Below, piece after piece: positions 37,706-49,439 of a stretch of DNA of 64,000 nucleotides. The notes beneath the pieces were generated by a model. It saw only the letters and a program-made list of their open reading frames with translations, had not been told where the DNA came from and did no database searches. Numbering within the stretch: position 1 is the stretch's first letter; the number at the start of each line of letters is the position of its first letter. The stretch spans positions 66,940,895 through 67,004,894 of the forward strand of contig CM043963.1 of NCBI GenBank assembly GCA_014529385.2, in the 5' to 3' direction. The DNA is from Adiantum capillus-veneris (lineage: Eukaryota; Streptophyta; Polypodiopsida; Polypodiales; Pteridaceae). Position numbers and translations under genes: made by a program.

Positions 37706-38414
37706 CAACCAAAGCAAGCTAGGGGGTTACTCACACACACTATCATTATGCATTGTGCAAGTGTAAGAGCTCCCTCTCCTTCTCCAAGCAAGTAGAGGTT
37801 GAGAGCCTACACCAACACTCTTGGATATGGAGTGCAAATCCAACCAAGAGCCATGCTTCAATGCTTAATCTTGCCATCTTATCCATCTTCATTACGATGC
37901 TATGATGTATGCTAGCAAGAAGAGTTATGATAAGTGAGGAACTAATTCTTTCTCCTCTGAAATGTTTCTTCTTCCTCTTCCCTACCCTCATTCCTTGCTA
38001 GCTCTCTCCACCTTCGAAGGTGTTTGAGGTCTTGGGACTGAGGCATGGTATAGTTAAAGCTTTCTTTAAAGTTTGTGTTATGCTTGTGATGCATGAAGCT
38101 TTCCATCTTCATTGCATCACCTAGGTCATAAGGAACACACAAATTGTATTGTAACAAGTCTCTCTTCATGGGAGAAATCATAATACAAATGCCAATTGGA
38201 GGGGGGACCGGCTCCGCATAAATCTGGTCCTCAAGTGTTGTCATGTTCTCTAAATTCTCTCTTGCAAAAGTATTGTTCATGCCAAGTTAACTAATTGCTA
38301 TGATTATGTTTCTATCTTCAATTATGTTCACCCGTTATGCTCACAAAGGAATTTCTCAAAAGTACTCTCATTAATTTCTGCTACTCTCAAGTTAAAAAGG
38401 CCAATTCCATTACA
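37137..38414 (+). mobile_element. 3' LTR of chromovirus
   Basis: Homologous to 17719-19070 from CCTTAGGTAAGC to CCATTACA. It differs by small deletions (about 80 bp) and by a 50-bp G run at 37655-37704 where the 5' LTR has GGGGAGG. Its right edge abuts a LINE fragment. The flanking GAGAT does not duplicate the sequence left of the 5' LTR (CCTCC). Confidence 0.85.
37655..37704. repeat. G50 homopolymer
   Basis: Fifty consecutive G inside the 3' LTR only. The matching site in the 5' LTR reads ACATGGGGAGGTC. May be genuine expansion or assembly/sequencing noise. Confidence 0.9.
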
Positions 38415-38445
38415 GAGATTGTTGGTAAATAGAGTTTTAGAATGA

Positions 38446-39307
38446 CTGAACTGCTACTACCTACCATCGTGCGAATTTAGGTTTGATTGGAAAGCTTGGC
38501 GGTGGCCTATTGATAGACTATTCCATAAACCACACACTAGAGAGGTGTACAACAACCTCATGGATTTGTGGAATTGGTTCTTTTCCCTTAACAAGCAATG
38601 GGGCAAGAAATGGCCAGAGGCAAGATGGGTGAAAATTGTTGAGAATTTTTGGTGCCCAAGATGGCCGCTTAGGATGAAGGTCTTTATTTGAAAAGTTCTA
38701 TGTGGGAACCTTGCCGACTGGGGTGAAGGTTTGAGCTTGAGGTATTGGGTCTGATAGATGCCCACAAAGCAGATATGCAAGTGAGAACCTCCCCCACATG
38801 TTCATCAAGGACTGTCCAGGGATATGTGGCCTGGCAGGGAAGATTTGCAAGTGGATTCAAAAGACATGGAAGATTGGGTTCTACTAGAACGATCTTTATC
38901 TGGGGGGAAGACGATCATGAGCTAACCACTTCTCATCAGTACACAAGTTGTCAGGTTCTATTACTTTAAACATGCGTGGAAGGTTGGGAACAATCGACTT
39001 TTGACAACCGCATTGAAACAGCAAGGTTTATGGATATTATTCAAGAAAGCAAGGTAACAATTATTTCCATTGGGAAAAGGAGAAACTGTGCAGTGTGGGG
39101 CAAGGTGGTGACTGCAACATTATTGGATATCCATGGGTAAGGATCTGTTGTTGGGACAGACAAGTCCTTTACCATTGTCGTGGGGTGGCCCCCCTATTAG
39201 CCGATGTACAAATGTTTACTAGAAGACGTCATGGCTCGTCATGAGCATGACTATTATTTGTAATTCTTTTGGGTTGCTAATATAATATACTCACGTTCGT
39301 GAATTTT

Positions 39308-39350
<43 letters not shown>
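38446..39350 (+). pseudogene. LINE (L1-like) 3' fragment
   Basis: Translates in broken frames to a zf-RVT-like C-terminus (FDWKAWRWPIDRLF, EVYNNLMDLWNWF, WPLRMKVFIWKVLCGNL). This is similar to the C-terminus of the LINE at 53590-53900. Its 3' UTR (GGGGTGGCCCCCCTATTAG, GTCATGGCTCGTC, AATATACTCACG) matches that LINE's 3' UTR at 54300-54420. It ends in a (TA)19 tail at 39312-39349. A 5'-truncated insertion is the simplest reading. Confidence 0.75.
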
Positions 39351-39351
<1 letters not shown>

Positions 39352-40443
39352 TATATTTTTGAAAGAACACTCAATAGAGCATAAAGACAACTTTTTACAA
39401 GAAAAGAATTGAAAAGATACTCACTATGTGGTCCTATTAAGCTTTCAAAAAGTGAAAGTATTGTTGTATTTTACCAAAAATAGACTTTAGATCAACCATA
39501 TAGTAAAGAGTTCATATTTCTTGTTGTTTTTCCAGCAAAAATCCATGAGATGTTGGTAATTAGGCTACTGATGCACCAAAATTTTTAATTATGACATAGA
39601 GTTAGGTAAAAAAATATTACATTTTTATTTATGAGGGAATCCTCTTATATAAACATACATTTTCCTATTACACTTTAGTCCTCCACGTTCATACATACCA
39701 TGGAAAGTGTCAAACGCATCAAAAAGTGCCACTCTAGGAGTATGTTAGACACAATATAAAGACAAGAAGAGAAAGAATCAACGCACACATTTGATAAAAT
39801 AAGAATGCACAAAAAAACTTGGAGCTCGATTCACAATTATCTCAAATCACTTGGTTAGGGAAGTGGCCATATAGACATACCCAATTCCAAGTGGAAAGAG
39901 ATAATTATGATTGAGCTTAATTTCCCTACTCCTAAGGAGTTATGAATTGATTTAGTGATAAAAGAGAGAGCACTAAATAAACATAGGATCTTAACCGGTG
40001 CAATTAGGAAATGCTAATTGCACATTAGCTCGGATACCATATGTAAATCTTATGGTCGAAAGGCCAATGAGGTATTCATGGTTGCACCATAGCCAATAGA
40101 TAATTATGAGTAGATCATCCTCCCTTTATGAAGCCTCAACGCTTTGTCTTGTAGGGTGTTCCCATGCCCCTCACACACAGAGAACACCTCCTCAAGGCTG
40201 CATGCCCAATACATGTCCTTCACCTACAGGCTGCTCCCACCCCTCTCGTCATGCTCACACAAAGAACATGATTGCACCCTCGCTTGCTTTGCCTGCACGC
40301 AATGCAAAGAAGCCCTCATCACCTGTAGGGTGCTGCCACTTGCCTCATTATGCGTCCAGGCCTCTCCTTACATGTTTTCCTTCACTCAATCGTTACCTTG
40401 CTTGCATCATACATCCTTTGGCTCTACAAACTATCCGGTTCAC

Positions 40444-40445
<2 letters not shown>
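39351..40445. other. No recognisable gene; dispersed repeat
   Basis: AT-rich to about 40100. Segment 40118-40245 resembles 56738-56875 (AAGCCTCAACGCTTTG versus AAGTCTCAATGCTTTG, CACCTCCTCAAGGCT in both), so it is a dispersed repeat of unknown class. No transposase or RT motif is seen. Confidence 0.5.
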
Positions 40446-41026
<581 letters not shown>

Positions 41027-41029
<3 letters not shown>

Positions 41030-41890
41030 GGCCAATGAAGTTTGAACCCCTTGGGCCTGCGCCATCTGGCCTCCACTACCTTTATTGGGTTGGTGTGTGA
41101 GAGGCTTGTCTTTTTATTATTTTTGTAATACTTATTTGATGAAGCGACCTCATCAAGTGATCTTCCCTATCTTGATCTACCAACTAAAATTTATTTTAGT
41201 CTACAAAAACTTTAAAACTCTTTTGCTATTTTTAGCTCCAAACCACAATGTTTCATCATTTTCATGACAAGTTTCTAAAACAATGATTGTCACTAACTTA
41301 TCTACCAATCAAATCTAATGAGTGTCGGCAACCAACCAATAAAAAAAAATCTAATTTTTTTAAAAATAACCTCTCCTTTTTCATTAAGGAAAAGGGAACA
41401 CATCACTATGGCCTTAGCCCTTTGGGTAGGCCAAAAAACATGGGTACTCCCCTACTCAAACAACATGCATGAGAAGCCGGCTCATGGTGGGTGGGCTTAA
41501 CTTTGAGGGGCATTCCTCTGCTTAAGATCATGGGTGGGTTCTGCCTTAAGGTTTGCCTTGGCGTTATCTTCTATCTTTTGCTTAGAGCGCCCTTAGGTTT
41601 TCATGCCTTAGCGTCTATAACCTGGTGCAAGTTTCTTCTTTTTTTCGCCCTTCATCTTTCTGAGCTATCTTCGGTGCGATTAGTTATGCTAGGCGCAATT
41701 ATTTTCCATTAAGTTTTGCATTACACTCTTACTACCACATATTGAATGCATGCTTGTTGCATCTTTGGCGTGCCATTTATCCGGCCTAGGGCTGAGTCAC
41801 ATGGAAAAAAATAAGTGGAAGAAGTGCATTCGAGCTCCATATTAGGGATGGTTTGCAATGATCCCCTTTTCATGGATAGCTTGCACAAGC
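41027..41890. other. No recognisable gene
   Basis: Short frames without domain signatures. No terminal repeats or RNA genes are seen. Confidence 0.4.
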
Positions 41891-41915
41891 TATCCTATGC
41901 TAAGGCAGTGATGGG

Positions 41916-43602
41916 GTGCAAGGGGGGACAAAGAATTCATTGCCCGACAGGTCAGGCAAAGGCCCTAAAGTAGTATCAACCCGCCACGATGAGGGAGGCC
42001 AGAGCAACATATCGGAGTTAAACAAGGAGGGGCTGAGAGGACGAAAGGTGCAGATCAAAAAAGAACTGGCTAATATTCTCAATGCGATGTCCCTGAACAA
42101 AAGAACACTAGAAGAAGTCAACACACCCTCGATTCTCACCCGGGGAGGTCACCTAATAAAAATGTAACCTATCACGTGAGTTCAACAGAAGGGTATTTAA
42201 AGTTCTTGAAACTTACAGAAACATATATAGATAAGGGCATTATTTTTTCAAATTTGAAAAAAACTTATATATTTTAAAAGAAAAGGGTACATTATATTCT
42301 TAACAAAATTCACAGATAAGGGGTTTTACAAACATGTCTTGAACGCACGTGATATGGTAGTTTTACACATAGTGAACCCCCCGAGGGGTCTCATGGATGC
42401 CGCAAAGGGAGACAAGGCCTATCAAGCTCTGAATAAAATGCTCCCACAAAGAGTTGAGGTTGAGGATGCCCTCACCATGGCGGTTCCTCCTGCTTCGATT
42501 AAAAGACAACTTGCTGAGGTTGCTAAGTCTACGTTGGTCTTTGGTTAGGAAGGCCAACCCAAGAATATAGTGGTAATGTGGAGGTTGGACTTAAGGTTAT
42601 CCCTCTGAACTTTGGCACCTTTTTTGGTGTGTGCTTCACGTTCAACAAATTTGGGCACTTCTCTAGGTCGTGCCCAGCTGTGGCCATGGCCCCGGTCCGA
42701 GTAGGTGGGAGAAAAGCTACACCCTCAACGATGGATACTGAATTTCCCACTCCCCCATAGAATGGTAATGAGAAGTTCCGACAAAGTGTGCAGCCTAATA
42801 CAAATAAGGAAACCTCAGAGAATTCAGAGAAGACTGCTAAAGCCCATTCCACAAACACAAAGACCATCCCAGGGTACTGTTTCACGTTAGCCGCCTAGAA
42901 AAAAATGACATCCCCAGTGGTTCATAAGATTGTTCTTAACCCACATTTGGAAGGACAGATGAAGGATGGTAGCAAGTCTCCTGCATTTCATGTAAGCGTT
43001 AAAAATCCCATGCACGAGCAGATGGCAAATGAAGGAAACCCCGCAAGACATCCCTAAAACCCCTTTTCTCTATGATAATCTTTTTGAGGTTACCAACCCG
43101 GAAAACCTAATGATTGGATGCCAACACAAAAAGCCTGATGATTGCAGAGAGGAATGAGAAAGGGCCAATGAAGGAGAACAAGAGGAAAGAGGGCACAGAA
43201 GAAGAGTATCACAAGGTGGAGGAGTTCATATCCCTTTTTCAAAATGGAGTAGTTTGTTCTTCATTCTTGGAACGTGAAAGGGCTCAAGACCCAGAAGAAG
43301 GGCACCCTATTTTGGGAGGAAGTGAGGAATAGCAAATATATTAATTGTTGGGCTTTTCAAGAGCATCATCTTGATGCCAAGCAAAAGAAAGCAAGCTTTT
43401 GGAAAGAAACTCATCTTCTTTGGAGAAGGTATTGATGGGTACAGTGGCATTCTTACTATTGTTGAGGGCCCTACAGCCTAAGGTGGTCTTCAATCACCCC
43501 TTTGAGAGAGCTCTAGGAGTTGAAATCAAATGGGCAGATCAGTTTATTACCCCCGGGGGATTCACCATGGAAAACTTACCGCACCACATAAGTGTCAGGG
43601 TT
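41916..43602 (+). pseudogene. LINE 5' half: ORF1 and start of endonuclease
   Basis: Frames 41916-42167 and 42339-42548 are charged, helical ORF1-like pieces. At 42620-42680 CFTFNKFGHFSRSC is a zinc knuckle in which the second Cys is Phe. An AP-endonuclease start follows near 43256 (SWNVKGLKTQKK, then WAFQEHHLDAKQKK), matching the first block of L1-like endonucleases. The coding sense stops at 43602, where the hAT insertion begins. It appears to resume at about 50753 (VITIVNIYGPCSMKERSKLW), the next endonuclease block. Stops and shifts show the LINE was degenerate. Confidence 0.7.
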
Positions 43603-43734
43603 GCATGATTCGTTATTCAACATTCGTTTTATTCGCGAATAATGGTCAATTAATACGTTTCAAAGATTTATTCGTGCGTATTATTCTCTGCCATATCAAC
43701 TTTATTCAAAATAACATTTTACTACTTACATATT

Positions 43735-43805
43735 GATCAAAAGACTATCGATCGATATTGTATCGATCGAAAGACTATCGATTGATAGGTATCAACGATC
43801 GATTT
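43735..43805. repeat. ATCGATCG palindrome cluster
   Basis: ACTATCGATCGATA, TATCGATCGA, ACTATCGATTGATAGG and AACGATCGATT occur within 70 bp. Dense short palindromes just inside a hAT left end could be transposase-binding sites. Confidence 0.75.
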
Positions 43806-44104
43806 TGAAATAGTATAAAAACCCCAGATTTATGTATTTTAGGTACAATTTCCTTCACCAAAGTGTCAGGTCACCCCCGACCTGTTTGTAATACTCTTAG
43901 CTCTATTTGTTTTAGAATAGATACTAAAAGTGATATTTGATGGTTAGAATCCATCATAGCTATAATATGTGCATAGATGTAGTGTTAATTCATACATTTT
44001 GGAACATACCATTCACTAGGTAGATAAGACATTGATTTAGAAGATTACAATAAACATTTCTATCTGCAATTAAAAGATTACCAAAGGTTATTTAAATTGT
44101 AATA

Positions 44105-44346
44105 CTTCTATACTTGGTTGTTTGAGTAGGGTCTCCTACCTCTAAGTATTGATAAGATATACACATACATGTAGGGTCTTTTGGTCGTCATGAACAAATG
44201 TTCTTACCTCCATATAGACATAGAATAGGTCCACTTAGTGCCTCTTGGTTGTGAGATGATTCTCTTACTTCCAAGTGAGGTTTAAGGTATGAAGTAGGAT
44301 TCACTTGGTTGTTATTGAGCTTATGCTCTTACCTCTAAGTGAATAT
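44105..44346. repeat. Left subterminal hairpin array (four units)
   Basis: Each unit contains a conserved TTGGTTGT (or TTGGTCGT) left flank and TTACCTC (or TTACTTC) right flank around an inner hairpin whose stem differs: GTAGG/CCTAC (44126-44139), GAACA/TGTTC (44192-44203), GAGA/TCTC (44253-44264) and GAGC/GCTC (44317-44328). Outer stems also differ yet pair: ATACTT/AAGTAT, GTCT/AGAC, CACTT/AAGTG and ATTCACTT/AAGTGAAT. Confidence 0.85.
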
Positions 44347-44357
44347 GGTGGATCGCC

Positions 44358-46307
44358 ATGACAGGTGGGTCATCTGTCAACATAGAAGATGTGAAAGTAG
44401 ATCAAGAGGACGTGCGAGCTAGCCACAAACCTTCAATGGGAACAACCCGAACACCCCAAAGTCCTTACACTTTTCCAAATGGTGCCATGGGAGGGATGGA
44501 TGCAAGTCCCAGGACATCCAGCAAAGCCACTATGCCTGGGACTCTACACGTAGCATTTGCTCAACAAGACATGCTCGAATTGCATCTAAAGTGGACACAA
44601 GCCTTCACGGCTTGTGGAATCCCATTTAATGTCATAAGAAATCCTACTTTCAAAGATGCAATAATGTCAACTGCAAAAAAGGATTCATCTATCCTGATTA
44701 TAAAACAGAGTATGTGGACAAAGTCAAGATCAGTACAAAAACGATTCTTAAGCGAACAGTTCTTGACTTTGTTCCAGCATTTGGTTGCTCGATGGATGGA
44801 CCAGCTATCAGAAAAAACCATTGATTAATGTCATGGTAGTTTGTCCCAAAGGTGCAATGTTTTTGGAGGCTATTGATACCTCAATGAAAGAGAAGAAATC
44901 TCTCTACTTGACAAAAGGTCATGGTAGTTTGTCCCAAAGGTGCAATGTCATGGTAGTTTGTCCCAAAGGTGCAATGTTTTTGGAGGCTATTGATACCTCA
45001 ATGAAAGAGAAGAAATCTCTCTACTTGACAAAAGGTATATGAGCGAGCTATCGCTCAACTAGGTGGACCAAAAAATGTGACAGCTATTGTTACAGATAAT
45101 GCTTCCAACTACAAAGGAGTAGGTTTAGCCATTATGGAAAAGTAGTCAAAAATTACATAGCTTGGATGTGCAGCACACACCCTAAATTTACTCCTAAAGG
45201 ATATGGGCAGATTATCATTCATAAAACATGTCCTTATTGACACCAATCACGTAGTCAAGTCTATACAGAAACATCAGTTTACATATGCTTTATTTCGGTC
45301 CAAGTCTCCGAATAAAGCACTTCAATTTTTTTGCGCGACACCATTCGCTATAGCATACTATGTCTTGGATAATCTCATTAAAGTGCGAGCGGCTCTTACA
45401 GAAATTGTTGCAGATCGTCGTTGGGAGGCTTGGCTCAACAAGTATCCAAGCCACCGTGAAGGTGCTCAAAAATGTGTGTCATTGATGCAATCTCCTCTCT
45501 TTTGGTGGAACATTGACAAACTTGTTGGGGTTAGTAAGCCCTATGTGGAACTACTAAGGGTTGTCGACATAGATAATTTTGTCACTGGTAAGGTTTATTG
45601 GATCATGTCTGAGGCGTTGAATCAAACCAAAGAATACAACCACTATAGTGCAAGGGAGAGAACACAAATTGTGCAGCTTGTGGAGAAACGATGGGCTCAA
45701 ATGCACACACCATTGCATGGTGCTGCATTTTTTTTGGATCCAAAGTCTCAGATGAATGGACAAGCTTCCAACAAAGAGGAAATGAGAGACTTTAGAGACG
45801 TCTGCTCGCAGTTGTTGCCAGGGCGACGATGGCATGGATGCATTCCAGCAGAGGGTGGATTATGCCAATAGGGAAGGAACTTTCAAAGATCCCTAGGTTC
45901 TTAATCGCGTAAAAAGGTTTTCAGGCCCAGTATGCTGGAAATAATATGGAGGAGACGTAGTTGAGTTACAACACATGGCGACCAGGGCGCTTTCGATCAT
46001 GGCATCCAATGGTAGTTGTGAGCGCAATTGGTCTTCTTATGACATTGTGCACTCAAAGTGCAAAAATTGCTTAAGTCTTGCTCGTGCCGCAGACCTTGTG
46101 TATGTCTTTTGTAACATGCGTCTCATTCATGCACCCACAAAGATAGCCACATGGGCGATCGAAGTACACTTTGGAGTGCTTCAGACTCATGACATGGTGG
46201 TGGAACAGAGGTGTAACGACAATGAGATGGAGTGGGAAGTGGCTTCAGAATGTTCACACAATGAAGAGGTTGATGACCTGGTGCATGTGATAGATCGAAA
46301 AATGTAA
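44358..46307 (+). pseudogene. hAT-family transposase, frameshifted
   Basis: Frame 44358-44828 has the DUF659 start (ACGIPFNVIRNPTFKDAI). Frame 44785-45042 continues DUF659 (MVVCPKGAMFLEAIDTSM) and contains a near-exact tandem duplication of about 117 bp. From 45050 NVTAIVTDNASNYKG carries a catalytic-type Asp, and CAAHTLNLLLKD follows. Frame 45203-45871 is the hAT core (FCATPFAIAYYVLDNL, RRWEAWL, AAFFLDPKSQMNG). Frame 45975-46307 holds the C-terminal dimerisation region (SCERNWSSYDIVHSKCKN, LVYVFCNMRLIH). No BED finger is seen upstream. At least three frame changes and stops (for example 45144) make it non-functional. Confidence 0.88.
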
Positions 46308-46779
46308 ACATATTTTCATGATAATGTATCTACTCTATCTCACTATAGCTCACTATTGAGCTACTCACTTTTTTGAATTAAGAGCAACATGCACGCCTTT
46401 GGACAATGTATAAGTCTTCTCCATTAAGTTTTTTTCAAGTATTGAAGAGAGTTCGCATAAACATAAGTATTGAGGACATGATGTAGCAACCAAATAAAAT
46501 AACATTAACACATCCTAAACAAAATGACATCTACAAACAAAATTCTCAACAAAGTCATCAATTAGCAACTCCAAAACGAATTCATTGCCATAAACATAGA
46601 GAGAATACAATGCGTCTCAAAAAAGGACGGAGTAATTTTCCATTAAAATTTCCCAAGTACAGTCTACAATGTCTTAAAGAAACATTGATATCCATCGCTT
46701 CTTCAAGATCTGTGTTCAATGCTTTCTCAAGCATATCCACCATTTTTTGAATATCTGCCTCGTGACTTGGTTCTACCTC

Positions 46780-47337
46780 CTAAGGCAAGGGAGAGAGAGG
46801 ACCATACCGCGCTTTGTATTTGGCAAGTTTTTGCGATAAAACCACTACTTCTGCCTCTTTGGCTGCCAACTTATCTTGTAGCAAGAGAACACTCTCTCCT
46901 TGGTTGGCTAGTGTAGCCCCCTGAGACACGATATTAACAATTTTTTCATGCTCATCTGGTAGAAGGAGCACCACTGACCTCTTTCATGCAGGTGGTTCTG
47001 CCTCCCCATGATGCACTTGTGCCCTTTCTTTCGCTCTTCCAAGTCCGACACCAACGTTGAAAAGAAGGTTTGTCCAAAGGACGCGCTTCTTCATTATATC
47101 TTACACGAAGACTTGCTGGATGAAGTACATGGCAGCTTGATTATTATTAGGTAGGCTACACTCCTTTTGGATGAAGCTTAGAAGCAACACACGTGTGATC
47201 CCTTTGTGTTGCAAATATGAGATTTTCAATGGTGTCGTTGCCTTGGCACAACCTGACCTCCTGAACAGTACGTCTTTCACAAAAAAGGAGGGACAACACT
47301 TGCGTGCGTCCTCCAATTTCATTGGTTTTCCCTCCAA
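46780..47337 (-). pseudogene. Coiled-coil fragments downstream of kinase-like gene
   Basis: On the minus strand, frame 47337-47101 (EDARKCCPSFFVKDVLFRRS, ending FIQQVFV) and frame 46974-46780 (LLLQDKLAAKEAEVVVLSQKLAKYKARYG) follow the kinase-like locus in the same direction. The second is a clear heptad-type coiled coil. They could be later exons of the same captured gene or a separate fragment. I do not recognise the family. Confidence 0.35.
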
Positions 47338-47738
47338 ACCCTTGGGCTACGTGGCCTTGACAAATAATAAAGAGAGGTCTTGAGCCCCGCAGTGCAGGCT
47401 CTCCTCTCTGAGGATGCGCTGAGACTCCTTGTGATCAAGCTCACCGTCAACATTGGGAGGAGCGTATGGGGCTCACACTACTTGTTGAATCACACGATAA
47501 TAAAATATGATCAAAACAATAGATACACATTGATTAAAAAACTACCCTCGATGGTACAATCAATGTTCAGCATACACAATTTTAAAACTCACATCTCTCT
47601 CATCACTTTGACAACACCAATGTAATAAAATAGAATGAAATTTCAAGACAATGGACATGAGACAAGACAAAATTGTTTCATTGCAAAGTATAGACACATT
47701 CTCAAAATACAAGGTATGATTTCAATCATTGTATGGCC

Positions 47739-48977
47739 TCAAGCCTGCACTATTTGGGAGTGTGCGACCAACAAGTGAATTCCTCCTAGCATGCTGAGGA
47801 GATCATGTGAGGACTTGCGTTGGGTGGGATTGGGAGATACACAAGTGTGCAAGACTTCCTGAAAGCATATGAGGAAAGCGATATAATAAGTGTCATCATA
47901 CTTAGGTAAATATTTAAGGAGTTCTTGTATAAATTTACAAAGGGAGTAGATATCTTGGCTGCGTGTGTAGACTGGAGGATTTGTGGATATACATTCAGGA
48001 GCCACCAACCAATATCACTTGCTCTAGGTTTCCCTTGTCGATGGGAGAAGATCTGGTAACTTCGGAATGTGTTCTTTGTGGGGAACAAGGATGCACTACC
48101 CCAATCACATACGCCCACATATACTCCAACCCAACCAAAATACAGCAAGATAGTACTTCCATGAACATCATTGTGAGTGATGTTATTCGCGTGAAAAAAG
48201 ATGAAGGTTCGGAGCAATCCCATTAATGATAGGCCATATATTCTGCTTGACAGCTTCAACGATCCCCTCAACGTCTTTGAAACCCTTACTCATGGCCACA
48301 TTCTTCTCTTCCTTTTGGAGTCTCTCTAGCCAGTGGTTGAGGTTTCCACCATTCCACATCTTGAAGATGAGGGTCGGAGCTCGTGTGGCATGTCTTGCCA
48401 ATCCGAGAGCATCAATGATTCCATTATGAGTGATATTCATAATTGTGGCCTCATGCAACGCTATGTCATTGGCACTCTTCTGGCCATCACCCTTGACTAG
48501 CTTGCCGGTGTAAAATTCATCTTTGAAGGTCTCATGATTGAATTTCACCTTCGTGACCATGCCGTATCTACCTTCTCCAATGCTTGAAATTTTTGGAAAT
48601 TCAATGCAAGCCATGCACATGATGACTAGGTTGCATGGGTCTAAACTTCCCATGTTGGGCGGCATTGGGACATTTCTAGAGATTGGTACTTTCAAAGCAG
48701 CAGGCACATCGGGCACATCCTTGGGCTCTTCTACACACGATCTCTTTTCCTGTTGCTTCATGCTTCTATAGAGGACCTCTACTTCCTTCATGCAGTCCAT
48801 GAAGCCATAATTCCCTTTAATTTTCTTGTTGAGGGTTTCTGCAACTCTGCAAACTTGCCCCATGATTTGACCCACATCGTGGCCCAACTGACCACCTATA
48901 AGGATTTCAATCCCACCTGAAGCACTGTGAAATTTTGCAAGTAGTGCTACATATGTAGCACTACATAACTCATCCAA
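47739..48977 (-). pseudogene. Protein-kinase-like gene inside hAT insertion
   Basis: Frame 48977-48183 has a helical N-terminal region (residues 30-80). The kinase N-lobe follows: glycine loop GEGRYG at 134-139, Lys159 in YTGKLVK, Glu176 in LHEATIM, and a hinge near LIFKMWNGGNL. A one-base shift at an A6 run (+ strand 48193-48198) leads to frame 48271-47786 with the catalytic loop ITHNDVHGSTILL (HND in place of HRD) and DWG in place of DFG (CDWGSAS). A second shift near 48000 gives VAPEC (APE motif) and YTRSQDIYSLCKFIQELL (F-helix Asp), ending near 47739. All core kinase motifs survive. Two frameshifts, or two sequencing errors in short runs, break it. Opposite strand to the transposase and between the subterminal arrays, it looks like captured cargo. 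Confidence 0.7.
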
Positions 48978-48984
48978 AAATTAT

Positions 48985-49435
48985 TTGTACGAGGACCCTT
49001 GCAAGACTTCCTGGAGGCGATCACTTCATAATCCATAAAGATGAGTGCATACAAATTCTTATATATATTTGCAAAATTTCATTATCTTGCCTATAGTACC
49101 CATGATGTGTGCGGAAGCTAAAACTAAGAAACAAAAAACCATAACTTCTCATCCGTATGAGTGACATGTAATGCAACACATTCTATTCATTCTTTGCAAC
49201 CTATATACGCAGCACAACCATGAAGCAATCACCTTAAAATCTAAACCATATGTCCACATGAATGTAATTTATGATTAACATACACAAGAATGTCCACATG
49301 ATTATACATGATGTTAATTATGATTTTTCATATCATAAAAAAATATGTTATGATTTTTCAAATCAAAAACCTCGCATGTATGAGATGCTATCAATAGGAA
49401 TGTGACAAAGTCATACAAATACACATCATTTTACA
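48985..49435. other. Non-coding, AT-rich
   Basis: Between the kinase-like gene and the right hairpin arrays. It contains short repeats TTATGATTTTTCA at about 49318 and 49348. No gene seen. Confidence 0.4.
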
Positions 49436-49439
49436 AATT

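Noticed and set aside
39840-39900. CACTTGG/CCAAGTG hairpin similar to the hAT array units
   Set aside because: A single isolated copy without the TTGGTTGT and TTACCTC flanks; likely chance.
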